Below are positions 14,562 through 15,443 of a stretch of DNA of 15,443 nt, in pieces. The stretch comes from JASFYU01 sp045046905 (GTDB taxonomy: Bacteria; Bacteroidota; Bacteroidia; Flavobacteriales; Flavobacteriaceae): assembly GCA_045046905.1 (NCBI GenBank), contig JASFYU010000124.1, forward strand, positions 1 to 15,443. Direction: 5' to 3'. Every line of letters starts with the position of its first letter. Within the stretch, counting starts at the first letter, position 1. A model generated the notes under the pieces. That model ran no database searches, had not been told where the DNA came from, and was given only the letters and a program-made list of their open reading frames with translations. A program made the translations under genes and the position numbers.

Positions 14562-15443
14562 TCAGAGCTGTTCTTTGGCCCATTTTATGTAGTTTTCCCA
14601 GTCATAGTCGGTGACATCGTGTTTTCCCGTTCGAATATGATAGGCGATTGTATGTTGAATAGGGTGGTCGACTTTGGGCATAATTTGACTCGAAATACCT
14701 TCCTTGTCGAACAGATTATAGACGGGTGTGGCATAATGGGCCGAAAGAAATTCTCCCTTGGGATCTGACCATCGATCTTCTAGGGCGCTTGCTACGTATA
14801 TGGGTCTAGGTGCTATCAGTGACAATAGTTGATGTTGATCTACGGGCAGGCTCTTTTCATTATTGTTATAGGTATTAAAATTGTCGCAGAACCAATGAGG
14901 AAAGATTCGATTTATTCTATCGATGGTTTCCCCGAATTTTCGTTTGGAGAGTGCTGCGCCAACACAACCTGAATTATTGGAAATCACAGCTGCGAATCTT
15001 TGGTCCGAGGCTGCTGCCCATAATGAGGTTTTTCCTAAACGCGAATGACCAAAAGCAATGACCTTTGTTTCATCGATATCGGGATCTGTTTCGAAATAGT
15101 CTAGAGCGCGGCTTAATCCCCAGGCCCATGCAGCAATGCTTCCCCATTCATTCACCTTGGGTTGTTGTTGGCCATCTTTATAGAATAGGGGATGTATGCC
15201 ATCAGTAAAATCGCCCTTGCCCAGATCTTTCTCGTCTTTCTTATCGGGGTCAATTTCACCGTAATAGATAGTTGCCAAGGCGAAGCCTTTAGCGATAATT
15301 TTTTTGACCGGCCAGCGATTTGTACGTATGCCACGCGAGCTTTCTTTGGGGCGATGATCCGAGATTTCCAAGCCCTTATCGTTCATGACCCAGGCTTCGG
15401 TGATAATAATATTGGGGTCTTTGTCAATCGTATGGTTTCCGTG
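14562..15443 (-). CDS. CE15/acetylxylan-esterase-like alpha/beta hydrolase, 5' end missing
   Basis: The frame runs through the window edge; 293 C-terminal residues are visible (numbered here from the edge), and an internal ATG at 15386 is not the real start because HGNHTIDKDP lies upstream in frame. It has the nucleophile motif GHSRLGK (132-138, S134), a conserved NNSGCVGAALSKRKFGE segment (156-172) with FPHWF (181-185), an LEDRWSDP segment (221-228) carrying the likely acid, and H275 in GKHDVTDYDW. This pattern fits bacterial glucuronoyl esterases (CE15) and related acetylxylan-esterase-type hydrolases, which cleave ester links on plant or algal polysaccharides. Known members are secreted and about 400 residues long, so roughly 100 residues including a signal peptide are probably outside. 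The exact substrate is not predictable. Confidence 0.87.
   Translation of the reverse strand, partial: HGNHTIDKDPNIIITEAWVMNDKGLEISDHRPKESSRGIRTNRWPVKKIIAKGFALATIYYGEIDPDKKDEKDLGKGDFTDGIHPLFYKDGQQQPKVNEWGSIAAWAWGLSRALDYFETDPDIDETKVIAFGHSRLGKTSLWAAASDQRFAAVISNNSGCVGAALSKRKFGETIDRINRIFPHWFCDNFNTYNNNEKSLPVDQHQLLSLIAPRPIYVASALEDRWSDPKGEFLSAHYATPVYNLFDKEGISSQIMPKVDHPIQHTIAYHIRTGKHDVTDYDWENYIKWAKEQL

Overview
The window looks like chromosomal DNA of a marine or environmental member of the Flavobacteriaceae (Bacteroidota). Four things point there: an AT-rich base composition; several promoters of the Bacteroidota type (TTTG / TAnnTTTG, for example TTTG-N20-TATCTTTG before the initiator tRNA and TACCTTTG before era and der); start codons preceded by A/T-rich stretches rather than strong Shine-Dalgarno sites; and families typical of this phylum (GSCFA, DUF4230, a MerR-LemA-TPM cluster, a CE15-type esterase). 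No mobile element, CRISPR array or phage gene is visible.

Layout. (1) 21-280, minus: a complete initiator tRNA-fMet unit with promoter, leader hairpin, tRNA and a strong terminator. (2) 353-1714, plus: an alanine/glycine:cation symporter. (3) 1848-6122: two ribosome-assembly GTPases, era and der, facing the same way. Between them lie a convergent two-helix membrane protein (2733-3221, minus), about 740 bp of AT-rich non-coding DNA, and a solitary NeuD/PglD-type acyltransferase (3960-4673) that looks like an accessory insertion. (4) 6123-6676: a non-coding stretch with 7-bp-period repeats and a row of stem-loops. (5) 9822 down to 6677, minus: a tight five-gene operon encoding an M23 peptidase, a short MerR regulator, LemA, a soluble TPM-domain protein and a secreted/membrane Gly-rich TPM-domain protein. 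(6) 9927-14300, plus: alaS, a GSCFA protein and a DUF4230 protein, probably one transcription unit ending at an AT-rich terminator (14316-14338). (7) 14369-14494: a possible decayed small gene. (8) 14562-15443, minus: the C-terminal part of a CE15/acetylxylan-esterase-like hydrolase that runs off the window.

How the genes fit together. Most are housekeeping: initiation tRNA, alanyl-tRNA charging, and 30S (Era) and 50S (Der) assembly. The M23-MerR-LemA-TPM-TPM operon is probably an envelope-maintenance module whose biochemistry is not well understood. It shares a very compact control region with alaS, where the two predicted promoters fire towards each other. The esterase suggests polysaccharide degradation and may be the edge of a carbohydrate-use locus outside the window.

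No obvious new defence or mobile system is present. The less explained items are the LemA/TPM/M23/MerR operon, the GSCFA-DUF4230 pair after alaS, the repeat- and hairpin-rich gap after der, the repeated start region of the acyltransferase gene and the interrupted small ORF near 14.4 kb.
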